DNA from: Lytechinus variegatus
Taxonomy: Eukaryota > Echinodermata > Echinoidea > Temnopleuroida > Toxopneustidae
Length of the DNA stretch: 64,000 nt
NCBI RefSeq assembly: GCF_018143015.1
Contig: NC_054750.1
Span: 1,779,501-1,843,500 of the forward strand
Direction: 5' to 3'
In this document: one piece after another, positions 46,235-57,987 of the stretch
Numbering within the stretch: the stretch's first letter is position 1
How the letters are laid out: each line of letters starts with the position of its first letter
Notes under the pieces: generated by a model
Told to the model about the DNA's origin: nothing
The model's input: the letters and a program-made list of their open reading frames with translations, nothing else
Databases searched by the model: none
Made by a program: the position numbers and the translations under genes

Positions 46235-46980
46235 ACACGCTAAGGAATTTGTGAAGATGCTTTGAGCTGGTTTCAATCTTATGTCCAAAATAGGAGACAT
46301 TCTGTTTTGATTGGAGAATCAAATTCACGTACCTGCTATACCAGTCATGGAGTACCTCAAGGCTCAGTTGTCGGACTTTTGGCCTTTAGTTTATACGCTG
46401 CTCCTCTTTAGGATGTTATCACTCACCATAACATAAGCTGCATGATGTATGCTGATGATACGCAGATGTACATAGTCCTAAAAAAACAGTAAGCAGCAAG
46501 ATGCCACTACCAGACTACAGTGGTGTGTCCGAGATGTGATTTTTGGTCAACTGATAATGGACTGAAACGTAATTGAAATAGAACTGCAGTGCTTCATCTC
46601 AATAGTAAATTTAGAAATAGTAGACAGATAGAAGGAATAGAACTTGAGGATATCCATCTTGGTGCACAACTGGATAGAAAACTAAGTATGAAAGCTCAAA
46701 TTAAATATTTTATGTAAAACTAGTTCGTTTGCCTTACATACATGTAACATTGGGAAAATTCGCAAGTTTCTAACAACAGAAGCCACAAAGAAATTGGTTC
46801 ACGCTCTCCCTGATAATCAAATTCATAAACTTCAAAGGATCCAAAACTCGGCAGCGAGACTCATAACAAGATCGAGGCGCAGCGTACACATAACACCCAT
46901 ACTACAGGAATTACACTGGCTTCCTGTAAAATCCCGTATCGATACAAGACATTACTCCTAAAATACCAATACTTACAAGG
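46235..46980 (+). pseudogene. Decayed CR1-like LINE, part 1 (interrupted)
   Basis: Broken reverse transcriptase: EDALSWFQSYVQNRRHSVLI, GVPQGSVVG, MMYADDTQMYIVL, then LQRIQNSAARLITRSRRSVH and LHWLPVKSRI. It stops at the (CATTT)n tail of a minus-strand LINE and seems to continue at about 50065 with the end of the same kind of protein. Several breaks. Confidence 0.75.
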
Positions 46981-49900
46981 TCATTCATTTCATTTCATTT
47001 CATTTTATTTCCACAAATCAATCAAAATACAAAGAAAAACATACAACTCATTCCGAAATAGTATGCATAATTACAATATAAAAGCAGATTCTAAGTGGAT
47101 GGACCTAAAGTAAAGCAAAAGCTTGTTGTGGATAGGCCCTTAACAAATAATTTATGTGTAATCATTGATAGCTACAAATAATTATAGAAAAAATAGAGCT
47201 GAGCTCGGAGAAAGTTACAGAAACTGGACAAGGACGAAAACAGAGAACGTTACAAAGAACAGGGGCACACAGATTACTAGACAAGACAAGGAGGACAAAA
47301 CAAGACATAAAAGAAAGAAAGAAGGAAAGAAGACCCGTCTATTATATTGCTGTTCATTATTGCGTCGTTAAAGCATGACGTAAAATATTTGACAGAATTG
47401 ATCGTACATATGCCAGTGGAATAGTAGACGGGTCCTTTGTAAGGGTATCTGCAGCTGTAAATATGAATACATGTAATTAATTACAATGGTAAACATACGG
47501 ACATAGTGAGGGGATAGAGCACCTGGCAGACGAGGAAAAGAAAAACAAAACTTAATAGTTGCTAGGAGAGAAAAAGTATCAAAGGACCGAAGCAAAACTT
47601 AAAAGAGCTATGTGGTTTTAAAGAGTTTCCCTGGCTACCAGGTGCCCAATCCACTCTCTGACCGTCTTAAAAGTAATACGCAATTGAGTACAAGTAGATA
47701 AATATATATTGTGTATTTAAAGCTTACAGTTGGGTTCTACGAGGAGTAATCTTTTCTCAAAAGAGACGTTTTCAATTTTCTTTTAAATGCAGTTAAGCTA
47801 ACAGATCTTTTTATATCGATATTGAGTGAATTCCAATATTTGGGACCTGAATAAATAATAGTATTGTGGGCAAATTTTGTTCTGGTTTTTGGAAGATGAA
47901 ATGAAAATGCTTGGCGTGTTGGATAGTCATGCAACTGGTTGTTTTTTATGAACATATAGTTAAGTGCCGGAGGCAAGTCATTATTATCCAGTTGAAACAT
48001 AAAAGAACCCAACTGCAGAAGGAAAATATCAGAAACTCTTAAAACACCCTTTTCTAAAAAGAGAGGACCTGTATGAGCCCGTATATGGGCATTGGAGATT
48101 ATACGAATTGCTCTCTTTTGAATAACCAAAATTTTATCAAGTTGAAGCTTACTAGAATTTCCCCAGGCAAGAATACCATAGTTTAAATACGGAAGTAATA
48201 AAGTGGAATATAACATTTGCATAATATTGAGTGGAAACATTGATTTAAGTTTATACATTATACCAGTATTTCTAGATAAAATTGAGCAAATGTGGTTTGT
48301 ATGAATTTTCCAGGTCATTTTGTCATCAATAAAAAGTCCCAAGAACTTAGTTGATTTTACCCCACTGATCTGGACACCATTCAATAAAATATTGTCAGGT
48401 AAACTTGTAAGAGAGTTACTAAATAACATAAAATTTGTTTTATCAAGATTTAGAGAGAGCCTATTGGCAAATATCCATTCACAAATACTTTTCAACTCGG
48501 TGTTAAAAATATCTACGAGCGTTTGAGGGTTTTTAGGTGAGAAAAATATACCAGAATCATCAGCATATAGAATAAAAGACAAAAGTGGAGATGAATATTG
48601 AAAATCATTTACATATATGATATAAATCAGGGGGCCAAGGATACTCCCTTGAGGAATACCGCAAGTAATTGGTTGGCGTTTAGATTCTACTCCATTCAAT
48701 GAGACAAATTGTTTTCTGTTTGTAAGATAACTTTTGAACCACTCCAAGGCCTTCCCCCTTACACCATAATGATGTAGTTTATAAAAAAGAATACTATGAT
48801 CAATGGTATCGAAGGCCTTGGAGAAGTCCAAAAATAATCCGATTGTATGGCAATGTTTGTCAATAGCAGATGAAATTTTGTTAATAAAATGAAGAATTGC
48901 ATGTGAAGTTGTGTGTTTTTCTCGAAATCCAAATTGATTATCAGATAAAATTTCATAGCGTATGAAAAAATCTATTGTACGTTTATATACCAGTCTTTCT
49001 AAAATTTTTGAAAAAGCAGTTAGGAGAGAAATTGGTCTATAATTATGACACTCAAGTGGATCTCCTTTCTTAAAGATAGGTATCACCTTCGCAATCTTCA
49101 TTTTATCTGGTACGATACCTTGTAAAATTGACATGTTGAATAAATGATTTAACGGTACAATGATTTCACCGATAATGGTTTAATCAGTTCGTTCGTAAGA
49201 TTATCAAAGCCAGGGCTTTTCTTATTTTTCAAATTATGAACAATATCAGTTATTTCTTTCTCGTCGATGGGCAACATAAACATTGAAAATGGATTAAAGC
49301 CTGGCATAAAATCATGAAACGACCTTTGTGCATTCGGAACAGATTGTGCTAGATTTGAACCTACAGAGGACAAAAAATCGTTGAATGTTTCGGCAATACA
49401 TTGTTTATCTTCAATAATCGTTCCACAATGCTTGATTTTTGATAAATTACAAGAGTTCGAGGAGCTGGGATTAAGTACCTTCTTTATAGTTTTCCATGTT
49501 CCTTTTATATCGGAATTGCAATTAACAAATTGAGCACAATAATACTCTTTCTTTACATGACGAATTAAACTGGTAAGCGTATTTCTGTACCTCGTGTATT
49601 TTATACGATTTTTATGTGTTGGATTAGATTTATATTTATAGAATAACCTATTTTTTCTATTTATTGACTTTAACAATGACAAGCTGACCCAAGGCATGCG
49701 GGGAGTTCTTTTGTAATTTGAATTTGTGCGTTTGATTAATGGAAAATTATTCTCATATGACAACATGAGTGTATTCATAAATTTTTCATAAGACTCATTT
49801 ACATCCTCTTCGGTTTAAACTTCTGACCAGTCAACAGTGGATAAGCTATTCTTGAATCGATTTGTATTTTCTGGAGTGATTTTACGAAAAAAATACTCAT

Positions 49901-50060
49901 TTTGCCTATTTTCATTTAATAAAGATAAGAGAGCAAATATTGAAAAGTGGTCAGAAAAGTCTGTAAGAATAATTCGTCATTCTATCTCACAGAACTCATT
50001 GAACAGTAGGCCTATGTACCACAAAGAAAATAAAGTTCAAAGAACAAATCTTTCCGAATA
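46981..50060 (-). mobile_element. 5'-truncated LINE inserted in an older LINE
   Basis: Minus-strand element of the jockey/CR1 group. Its 3' end is the AAATG-type microsatellite (seen as CATTTCATTTCATTTCATTT at 46986-47005). A 3' UTR to 47737 follows, then the reverse transcriptase and, near 49920-49970, the last piece of an endonuclease domain (FSDHFSIFALL). Most of the endonuclease is missing. Flanking sequence on both sides belongs to an older plus-strand CR1-like copy, so this is a nested insertion. Confidence 0.8.
47737..49778 (-). pseudogene. Reverse transcriptase of the minus-strand LINE
   Basis: A 465-codon frame (49134 down to 47737) contains KVIPIFKKGD..NYRPISLL, FGFREKHTTSHA, FLDFSKAFDTIDH, GIPQGSILGPL and the catalytic LYADD, then LNLDKTNFML, FLGLFIDDKMTWK and LLPYLNYGILAWG. 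A 209-codon frame upstream (49778 down to 49149) holds the endonuclease-RT linker with KKSPGFDNLTNELIK. The two are separated by a frameshift near 49180. Otherwise well preserved, hence a fairly young insertion; dead because of the shift, an upstream stop near 49817 and the 5' truncation. Confidence 0.85.
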
Positions 50061-50064
50061 GTTC

Positions 50065-50385
50065 TCTAAATTAATACTCAGTTCTACGGCGCTCGTTCAT
50101 TCAAAATATACTCTGCTGAACTTTGAAACAAATTACCCGATATTATTAAACAAGCTAATTATGCAGAATCCTTAAAGTTTCCCTTGAAGACATTCCTTTT
50201 TATGAAATAAGATATATATTAACCTATTAATTGATTATATGTGTGCTCCTCTGTAAACAGGCTTTTTTTTCTCTCCATTCCTTCGATTCTTCTTTCTAAA
50301 TCGCATAGAGACATGATTAAATCATCATTATATGCGCTACATGTATGTAAGCAATGTTTATTATTATTATTTCCGCTACTCATGC
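50065..50385 (+). pseudogene. Decayed CR1-like LINE, part 2
   Basis: Reads YGARSF, then NKLPDIIKQANYAES and LKTFLFMK with small breaks, the conserved C-terminus of CR1-like LINE proteins. A short 3' UTR with GCGCTACATGTATGTAAGCA and a TTATTATTATT tail follows (to about 50372). It probably continues the copy at 46235. Confidence 0.65.
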
Positions 50386-50424
50386 CAGTCAAACATATTG
50401 CTGTACACACGCGTTGCCAAATTG

Positions 50425-50800
50425 TTTCCAAGCACCCCCTAAACGAGTGTTTTCTGTGTGCAAAATAAACCCCTAAACAAGTTTTTATCGTGGGCTTTAT
50501 TTACACATTTCGGCCCCTAAACAAGTTGTCGCCAGAATATAACCCAGGGGAAAGGGCTCGGGGGAAAAATACCCTAAACACGTTTGGGTAGTCTTAAAAA
50601 AAGCTTTGGAAAAAACATACCCTAAATGCGTTTGAACCTGCGATTGACCAGTCTTTCAAAACTACCCCTTAAAAAAACTGTGTTTTTTAGACCCTTAACG
50701 AGTGCACGCGCGGCCCGCGTCCAAAACTGGAAAGCACCCCTTCAACCCTAAATAGACTGGGCTATTTCGATGCCTAAGAAGACGGGGGAGGGGCGATTCA
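50425..50800. repeat. C-rich motif repeat (copy without clear ends)
   Basis: Carries at least seven degenerate units of the form CCCTAAACAAGT or CCCTTAACGAGT, spaced roughly 25-60 bp apart. The same kind of units fill the TIR-flanked element at 53199-53756. Terminal repeats are not seen here, so it may be a fragment. Confidence 0.6.
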
Positions 50801-52080
50801 TCCCCCTCCGCCGTCGATCGCGCGATCACGACGAAACTTGGCAAGGGCGTTACCCATGGTATAATATACACAAATACAAGATCAAATTCTTCGAAATATC
50901 TTATTAGTAATTAATTATGGTAATTTATGCATAAAATCAAAAGTTTGCTTTGATTAACTAGATAATAAATGCTAATTTTTGGTACACAGACACTTTACAT
51001 GAATCTGATCAAATGTACTAAAAAAATCAAAATCATATTTATTTTTTTATGTATTTTATTGTTTTCCAAAATTCTTATGTATTTCTATGTTTTTTGACTT
51101 TCTGTTTTTATTGCTTTTCCAATGGAAATTGTCGGCGACTTTATTTTGAACATAAATAAGATGAAATTAAATGATTTCAATCTGTAAAAAAAGGAAAAAC
51201 AATGATACATTTATGGATTTGGGCAAAAAACACTATTTGCATTGGATTTGTACGCAAATTCACAATTTTGTGTAATTTTGGATCTGCATGCACTTACAAA
51301 ATGTCGGGGTCGCAAATTCGGTCTCAAAAGTTGCGCGAGACTTGAATGTAAAAAGTAAGTTATTAGAACATATTTATCCAGGTACAAAAGATCAGCATAA
51401 AACTGTTTTTCATCAATGACCTGATGAAAGCATAAAGAACAACGAAAACCATCATAACATACATGAAAATAAACTTTGTGTAAAGATAATAATGCTTGGT
51501 ATTAAACATAAATAAAAAAGAAAGTATTTTCACTTAAATGATAATATGAATAAAACTGAAATATTTAAGGTATCAAAAGGGAACAGTTACTAATTATGAA
51601 ATTACTAATTGTGTAATTTATTCACCGATAAAAAAATACTGAAATAATTTCCTCACAAAAAATACTTAGATAACTTTTCTTACAATTACTCTAATCAAAC
51701 AGTCATGACAAGCGTAACGTGGTTATAATATTCGAATTATGCAATTATGTTGTTAATTCACAGACCCCTCATCACGAACGTTTTCCCGTAGATTGTTCCC
51801 AGACCCTGTAAACTATATACGGCATTATTTAGGAGCAATCCCGCAAGTTAAGATATAGTTTTATTGTCATTACACTATACAAGACGCACACTCTTACACA
51901 AACACAAAAACAAGAAAAGTAATTTTTCATTGCCAAGCAGGTTAACTTTACGAGCATTTTAATAAGGATGAAGTATGACAGGAACCTAGACTATACGCGA
52001 GGCTCAAGCGTGCACCCCAACCACACGCTGCGGGTCTGCGCAGGCGCGGGGGCGAGTGAAAGGTGCAACTGTGCTCGATT
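50801..52080. other. Intergenic stretch without recognised gene
   Basis: AT-rich DNA; a short GC-richer patch at 51985-52050. Nothing coding. Confidence 0.4.
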
Positions 52081-52084
52081 ACCG

Positions 52085-52160
52085 TAAGGAAAAGATATCT
52101 ATATTATCAAGGACTAGTTTAAAATATGAGACCAGCAATGGCACCGACCAATAATGATGA
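52085..52160 (+). pseudogene. Small LINE scrap
   Basis: AAAAGATATC, then ATATGAGACCAGCAATGGCA and CCGACCA match 36972-37040 and derive from the same LINE protein region (YDTSKDTDL). Confidence 0.4.
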
Positions 52161-52264
52161 ATTATTTTTGATAAGGTTTTAGAGATTGATTAATTACGAG
52201 ATTATTTATTACAATCTTACCAACTTTATAAAAACCAAATCAACTTTTAGTCGAAGCCATGGAA

Positions 52265-52445
52265 GACGTTCATTTATAAATGACATCGAATAAACTAAAA
52301 TTAAACCAAGATCAAATTGTAGTATTGATTTAAAAGTCTAGTGTCCTCTGTTGAAGGACTTTTCTTACACTAGCCTTAGATAACACCACAGAGTTGAACC
52401 TGTCTTTAATGTTGGAACCCTTTGTAAATTCCATGCTTCTGAATT
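52265..52445. repeat. Partner of 39197-39360
   Basis: Same order of phrases (AATGACATCGAATAAAC, AGTGTCCTCTG, TAGCCTTAGATAA) as upstream of gene B. Confidence 0.65.
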
Positions 52446-52489
52446 GACAAGTTTCAAATGTCAGGAATATTCTCAAATACGTAATCTAA

Positions 52490-53060
52490 GCCAAATCGAG
52501 AAATAAAGAGAGCTGCTTATATTTTTGCTTTTCTGGTTCTGTCATACCTTGACTATTATGAAATTCTTCCTTATGGTACAGGTGTTAATTAAAGAACAGA
52601 CATCGTCTTCAATGCTCCAGAATCATCCTGAATGTCTTATCTTTCGTCAGTCTAAGAACACATAGACTTTACTTGACACTCATCAATGGCTGGCTCCCTG
52701 TACAACATAGTCAATTGTTCCAAATTCCAAGAGTCCAGTTGTAATGTATATTCAAACGCCAGTAAACCATTTTCCACGATTACGAGCCAATGATGACAAG
52801 TAAGCTTTGTTTAAAAGCTACTGGTTAAAAAAACGGAACAATCTACCCAACTATGTATCAACCAATTACACTTGGGGTATTCAAGTCTGGTCTAACAACG
52901 TCAGTCTAAGAACACATAGACTTTACTTGATACTCATCAATGGCTGGCTCCCTGTACAATATAGTCTATTGTTCCAAATTCCAAGAGTCCAGTTGTAATG
53001 TATATTCAAACGCCAGTAAAGCATATCCAAAGATTTCGAGCCAATGATGACAAGCAAAAT
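52490..53060 (+). pseudogene. LINE fragment with internal tandem duplication
   Basis: A 160-bp segment (about 52650-52806) recurs at about 52897-53058. Both contain AGTCTAAGAACACATAGACT, ATCAATGGCTGGCTCCCTGT and ACGCCAGTAAA. Translation gives LRTHRLYL and NGWLPVQ, like the C-terminal region of CR1-type LINEs. Broken frames. Confidence 0.65.
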
Positions 53061-53198
53061 TCAAAAGTTGCAAAATGACGTGGTGATGAATTTCTCAGCG
53101 GTTTTTTTTGTTTTCACGCACCTCAACATCAACATTAGCATTGAATCAAACACACCTCTGCACAAGCAAACACATAACAAATAAACACACATGCGTGG

Positions 53199-53756
53199 GT
53201 CCCGGGGGGCCACTTCCATTCACGAGTGGATACCATGCGCGACCATGGGGTCTCGAAAAGCACCCTAAACACGTAATTTCCATATTCTGAAAATGCACCC
53301 CTTAACAAGAATTGGCGTGTGAAACCCTACCCTTAACAAGTTTTGGAAACAAAACGATATACTCTTGGCAAATATTCCCTGAAATGAACCCCTAAACAAG
53401 TACAGGAATGTTTTATTGTTACGGGTCCTTCGGTCGTCGGCTTTACCTTATTTGGTTTAGTACGACCCCATCTTCTACACCTCGCGCAAATCGGACTCTA
53501 AACACGAAGTGTTGGTGCAAAAAGGACATCCTTTATAAAACATTTGAATTTTGTTTTATCATCCCCGCAAATTCGACCCTAAACACGTAATTTTCCTAGC
53601 GAAATAGATACCCTTTATTCTTCATTTTTATGTTTTTGACACCCTTATCACGTTACGTACGTAACGCGCCCTATCGTGAAAAAGACATCCTTTTTACGTG
53701 TTTTTTTGGTCGCGCATGGTATCCACTCGTCAATGTAAGTGGCCCCTCCGGGGCGT
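53199..53756. mobile_element. TIR-flanked element filled with C-rich repeat units
   Basis: The inverted ends pair over about 45 bp: GGGGGGCCACTTCCATTCAC, GAGTGGATACCATGCGCGAC at the left, and GTCGCGCATGGTATCCACTC, then GTGGCCCCTCCGGGG at the right. Between them lie degenerate units such as CCCTAAACACGTAATTT, CCCCTTAACAAG, CCCTTAACAAGTTTTGG and CCCCTAAACAAGT. No coding frame. Target duplication not clear. Family not recognised. Confidence 0.7.
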
Positions 53757-54023
53757 GGGTATTTCAAACCACGACTCAAACCATACATAAACCAAAACAA
53801 AACATAAAAAATGAAGCAGTACAGGGGGTTGATTTGAATGGTAGTCATCTGTATTGACACAGACAAAAGAATGATTTTCTGTATTGACCCTTCATCATGT
53901 TCATGACTACTTCTACTCATTTTGCGGCTTTTCAATTCAGACCTCATTCAACACTTTTAAATCCTACCCTTTTCGTAATGACATGATCATAACAGGCATG
54001 ATATCATTTTAAAGAGAATTTAA

Positions 54024-54607
54024 AGGGGAATGAACCTTTTGGAACAAATAGGCTTGTGTAAAAACAGAAAAATCAAAGAATAAGAATAAAGAAAGTTTGA
54101 GAAAAATCGGACAAATAATGAGAAAGTTATGAGCATTTGAATATTGCAATCACTAATGCTATGGAGATCCTCCCATTGGCAATGCGACAAGGATGTGTGA
54201 TGTCACTCATGAACAACTTTCCCTTTGGTGGACTATAAAATACCCTCAAAATGTCTCTTTTTGCTTTTTCTTATGATGATACAAACTCTTTATCCATGAT
54301 GTATTCTTAAAAAATATGTATTACATGCCCTCATGTAGAAAGAACACATGATCTATGGATATATGTGATAAAAGAGGCAATTCAAGTGAAATATATACTA
54401 AGGTAATGGGGAGAGTTGTTCACAAGTGACATCACACATCTTTGTCGCATTGCCAATTTGCTATCTCCATAGCAATAGTGATCGCAATATTCAAATGCTC
54501 AGAACTTTCTCATTATTTGTCCGATTTTTCTCAAACTTTTGTTGATCTGTTTCTTTGATTTTTCTGTTTTCACACAAGCTATCTTGTTCCAATGGTTTCA
54601 TTTTCCT
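54024..54607. mobile_element. Foldback MITE with TTAA flanks
   Basis: Two arms of about 200 bp that pair over nearly their whole length. Left: AGGGGAATGAACC, CTTGTGTAAAAACAGAAAAA, AAATAATGAGAAAGTTATGA. The right arm has the complements in reverse, ending TCATTTTCCT. TTAA lies on each side, suggesting piggyBac-type mobilisation. Non-coding loop of about 180 bp. Confidence 0.8.
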
Positions 54608-54639
54608 TTAATGATCTTTGGAATGATGCAAAATATGCA

Positions 54640-55220
54640 TTGTGTAAAATTGGGAGTCGGGAGAAATCTATGGCCAAACCAAGATTTCCAAACTTTTTTG
54701 AGGGGTTTATAACAAGAAAGCCAAGGCAGTTAACGAATCACGATCAGTGTAATATATTCAACATGACTCATTCGACCCCTAGATCGCATTGACCTTAAAT
54801 CCTAATGAACACACATGTGGTATTCCGAGTGATCATTTGTATCAAGTTTAAATACTGCTGAACTTCGTTCATGCGAGACGAAAATACGTGAGTACAAATG
54901 AGGTGAAACTATAACCTTAAGGCCAACTTCATCGTGTTGCCAGTACCGCTTTAAAAAAAACATTATAAACTCTTTGCATAACACAGTGAAATATAGGAAA
55001 ACTAAACATATAACTTACAATGTTGGAAAATCACTCCTTAAATCTCGAGTCTCGAGAACAGCTGTAATCTTTCTGCACAACTACATTGTATAATTTTTTT
55101 CCGGGAATGAAACCTTACACATTTCTTGTGATTTTTTTTCAGTGTAATGCAATTTCGCGGTAATTTATCGTTATCCTGTAAATGATTAAATTATCTATGA
55201 CTCTGAGCAATGGGATCTAG
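54640..55220. other. Upstream region of gene C
   Basis: Diverged relative of the repeat at 4190-4380/6065-6210, then sequence shared with the gene A flank at 6270-6400. No leader exon recognised. Confidence 0.45.
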
Positions 55221-55511
55221 CGAATGTAAACATTGCTGAAGGAAAAGTGGAAGTCTTATACGTTGGCTCATGGATGACCGTTTGTGGTCTCTACGATTGG
55301 AATCTACTCGACGCAAGGGTAGTCTGCAGAATACTCGACTTGAATGTGGCCTTGGATGCGCCTCGATTTGCTACCTATGGTCAGGGAACTGATGATATTC
55401 TCTCTGTCGACTGCCTTGGAAGAGAGGAGAGCCTGGCAGAATGTCCTGACATTTGGGTCGATTCCTATTGTGGACATAAATGGGATGCAAATGCCATATG
55501 TTTTTCAGGAG
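55221..55511 (+). CDS. Gene C SRCR exon 1 (IWVDS type)
   Basis: Open through the whole domain with six cysteines: AEGKVEVLYVGSWMTVCGLY, VVCRILDLNVA, VDCLGREESLAECPDIWVDS, YCGHKWDANAIC. Donor G|GTATCT. The start is doubtful: the best phase-1 acceptor is ATCTAG before 55221, with no good pyrimidine tract, and the usual F-x-V-R-L strand is absent. The domain may be incomplete or this exon may be decaying like its sisters in genes A and B. WMT in place of WGT is also unusual. Confidence 0.55.
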
Positions 55512-55969
55512 GTATCTTTTCTTGAAGTCTAAATATCTTTTAAGTTGCATCCTATCACCATGATAAAGGGGGGGGGGGCTGCTTTGCGGAAAAATCATCT
55601 ACTAGTCGTAGTTTTATAAATAATATATTCATGTAACGACTGATTATATTTTATTCAATTCTTACATTATAGGCTAAGTCACTGGAAAAAAAACACTGGT
55701 CTTAAACAGAAATTCGGTGTAGGATTATTAAAAACAAATTTATACATGTAAAATAATATTAATCGTACTGAGCGTATTGTAAGCCTAAACCAAAATGTGC
55801 ACAGTGAAAATTAACAAACTTAAAGGACTTTGCGTTTAGATATTGAAAAGAATTATGCAGTATCGAAATGGTCAATGATATGATGGTCGAGCAGATTATA
55901 TAACTAAATGGCTACCCTGTTAAATAAACGATGAATAGAATAAAATCTCCTTCCTTGTTCAATTCCCAG

Positions 55970-56287
55970 ATCCCTTTGACGTTCGTCTTGTTGGTGGACC
56001 TACCGATGCTGAAGGGAGAGTGGAGGTGTTGTATAATGGATCCTGGGGTACTATCTGTGATGATGGTTGGGATCTGAGTGACGTCAGGGTGATTTGTACA
56101 ATTGTGGGGTTCGATGGAGCCTTGAGTACACCAGGATCTGCTAGGTTCGGTCTGGAATCTGGGCAAATCCTTTTAACCTGGGTCGAATGCTTTGGGATAG
56201 AAGACAACCTAGCTGACTGTTATCATCGAGGGATTGGAGATTGGAGCCCCTGCGGTCATCATGCAGGTGCCGTTTGTTACTCAGGAG
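55970..56287 (+). CDS. Gene C SRCR exon 2 (HRG/GDW type)
   Basis: Intact six-cysteine SRCR domain: PFDVRLVGGPTDAEG, VLYNGSWGTICDDGWDLSD, VICTIVGFDGA, VECFGIEDNLADC, HRGIGDWSPCGHHAGAVC. Acceptor AATTCCCAG, donor G|GTAAGT, phase-1 ends, 318 nt. It joins the HRGIG class in its middle and the GDW loop at its end, like a recombinant of exons 40149 and 42603. Confidence 0.9.
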
Positions 56288-57465
56288 GTAAGTTCCCACA
56301 AACAACTCGGGACAAAATCTGCTATCTAACGAGATAACATGCTATCCATAAAAATTACCTACAAATTTTAGTTCCGGTATTAATCTGAACGATTCAAGTT
56401 GGTTTTCATTCATTTGGCCTCAAAATGGCTCTACATGTAGATTTATTTGATTTAACGGTTCAGGTTAAACACCAATATGGAAAAATGAATAACCTAATGA
56501 AATCAATAGAGAGTTTTTACAATTGCAACCGGAAAGGGTTCTGCAATGTAGTAGATTTATTAAGAATGCAAGTCGAATCACAATGTACAGTTGAGAGCTT
56601 TTTTGTCGAAAATTAGTGGACCGGGGCAGCAGATCATCCGAAGATTCCGACCGAACAAAAAATTTGCAAATGTGTCGTTTTTCCCAGAGTCCAAGACAAC
56701 ACTGCTGTTTCGATTCACCGATTTGCGACAAAGATTTCTTTGTCACGAAGGGCTTTTGATCAGTGGTGGACCGTGACCCGGAGGAGACAAAGCATTGGAG
56801 GGCACTGTATTGTTTGTGAACAATGCTGTGACCCTCCAATGCTTTGTCTCCTCCGGGTCACCGTCCGCCACTGCTTTTGATAATAAAGCTTCTGCGTCCT
56901 TGAAAGCGTCTGCGTGGAAGCTGCGAAGACTTCCCATTGTCAAAGTCTTTGTTCCCAATTTTAAACGATGACAAGTTCGTTTTTATCATTGTTCGCTTCC
57001 TCGGCGATGCGAGTGAATAGCAGTAAATATGGTAAAGGCAAGGGTACTCTTAAATCTTCATGAATCGGGTTTTATTGCTGACTTATTAATATCTTACCTT
57101 CCCGACATTCATTACTCCCTCAGATAATTTGTATCAAATATTCTACATTATAAAAAATGTGTTTCAATAAATAATTAATTTATACCAAGAGCATAAGACG
57201 AATTTATCGTCAAAATAATTCAACGATATCCCTTTCAAATCTACTGCCTTGATTTTCTTTCTATTTCTAACATTGTGTCAATTTCTATTGAATGATTGTT
57301 CGCTGCTTACCACCAATGGTCTCATGTCTTTCTCACCCCTCCGCCGAGCGTTAGTCATATCGTGATACATTTATTTTCAATATCGTATAAGTCATTGGTG
57401 TTTTTTCTATGTATAAGTTGTGACTTCAATAAATTAAATTTGACTGATTTTTTTATTTACTTAAG
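56288..57465. other. Intron of gene C
   Basis: First part matches the intron after the gene A stub (7264-7380). The middle (56470-57140) matches gene B 40870-41400 and carries the MITE at 56761. No coding sequence. Confidence 0.6.
56761..56873. mobile_element. 113-bp palindromic hAT-like MITE
   Basis: Nearly perfect palindrome from CAGTGGTGGACC to GTCCGCCACTG, with inner arms such as AGACAAAGCATTGGAGG and its complement around a loop of about 30 bp. Flanked by the 8-bp duplication CTTTTGAT (56753-56760, 56874-56881). The homologous intron of gene B (near 41120-41132) has the site without the element. Confidence 0.92.
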
Positions 57466-57795
57466 AGCACCCGAACCCATTACATGTTCGCCTTATCGGT
57501 GGGTCTACCGATTTTGAAGGCAGAATAGAAGTCTTGCATGATGGATCCTGGGGTACTGTTTGTGATATCAACTGGGATCTCAGAGACGCCAGGGTTGTAT
57601 GTAGAATGTTGGGGTTTGATGGAGCCTTGGATGCACCAAGATCTGCTAGATTTGGTCAAGGATCTGGTAGCGTTCTTCTGAAGTATGTCAACTGTGAAGG
57701 AAGTGAAGACAACCTAGCAGACTGTGCTCATGCAGGGATTGAACGTTACCCATGTATGCATTCGAGGGATGCAGGAGCCGTATGCTACTCAGGAG
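57466..57795 (+). CDS. Gene C SRCR exon 3 (NP type)
   Basis: Intact six-cysteine SRCR domain: HPNPLHVRLIGGSTDFEG, VLHDGSWGTVCDINWDLRD, VVCRMLGFDGA, VNCEGSEDNLADC, GIERYPCMHSRDAGAVC. Acceptor TACTTAAG before AG-CAC, donor G|GTAGGG, phase-1 ends, 330 nt. Acceptor and first residues match exon 7884 of gene A, marking these two as positional partners. Confidence 0.9.
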
Positions 57796-57987
57796 GTAGG
57801 GTTTGTCGCAATCTTAACGACTTGAGCTATTCAAATTGTACTCGCAAATTCGTACATTTAATCAAGCATTCCTTTTTTTTTAATTAAATGTTTGGATTTG
57901 AACAAATCAGACTCTCAATGAATTTCATTTTCGGTCGTTTTTTCTGTTCACCCAATTCTACACTACAATTTATCCAAATTGCAACAG

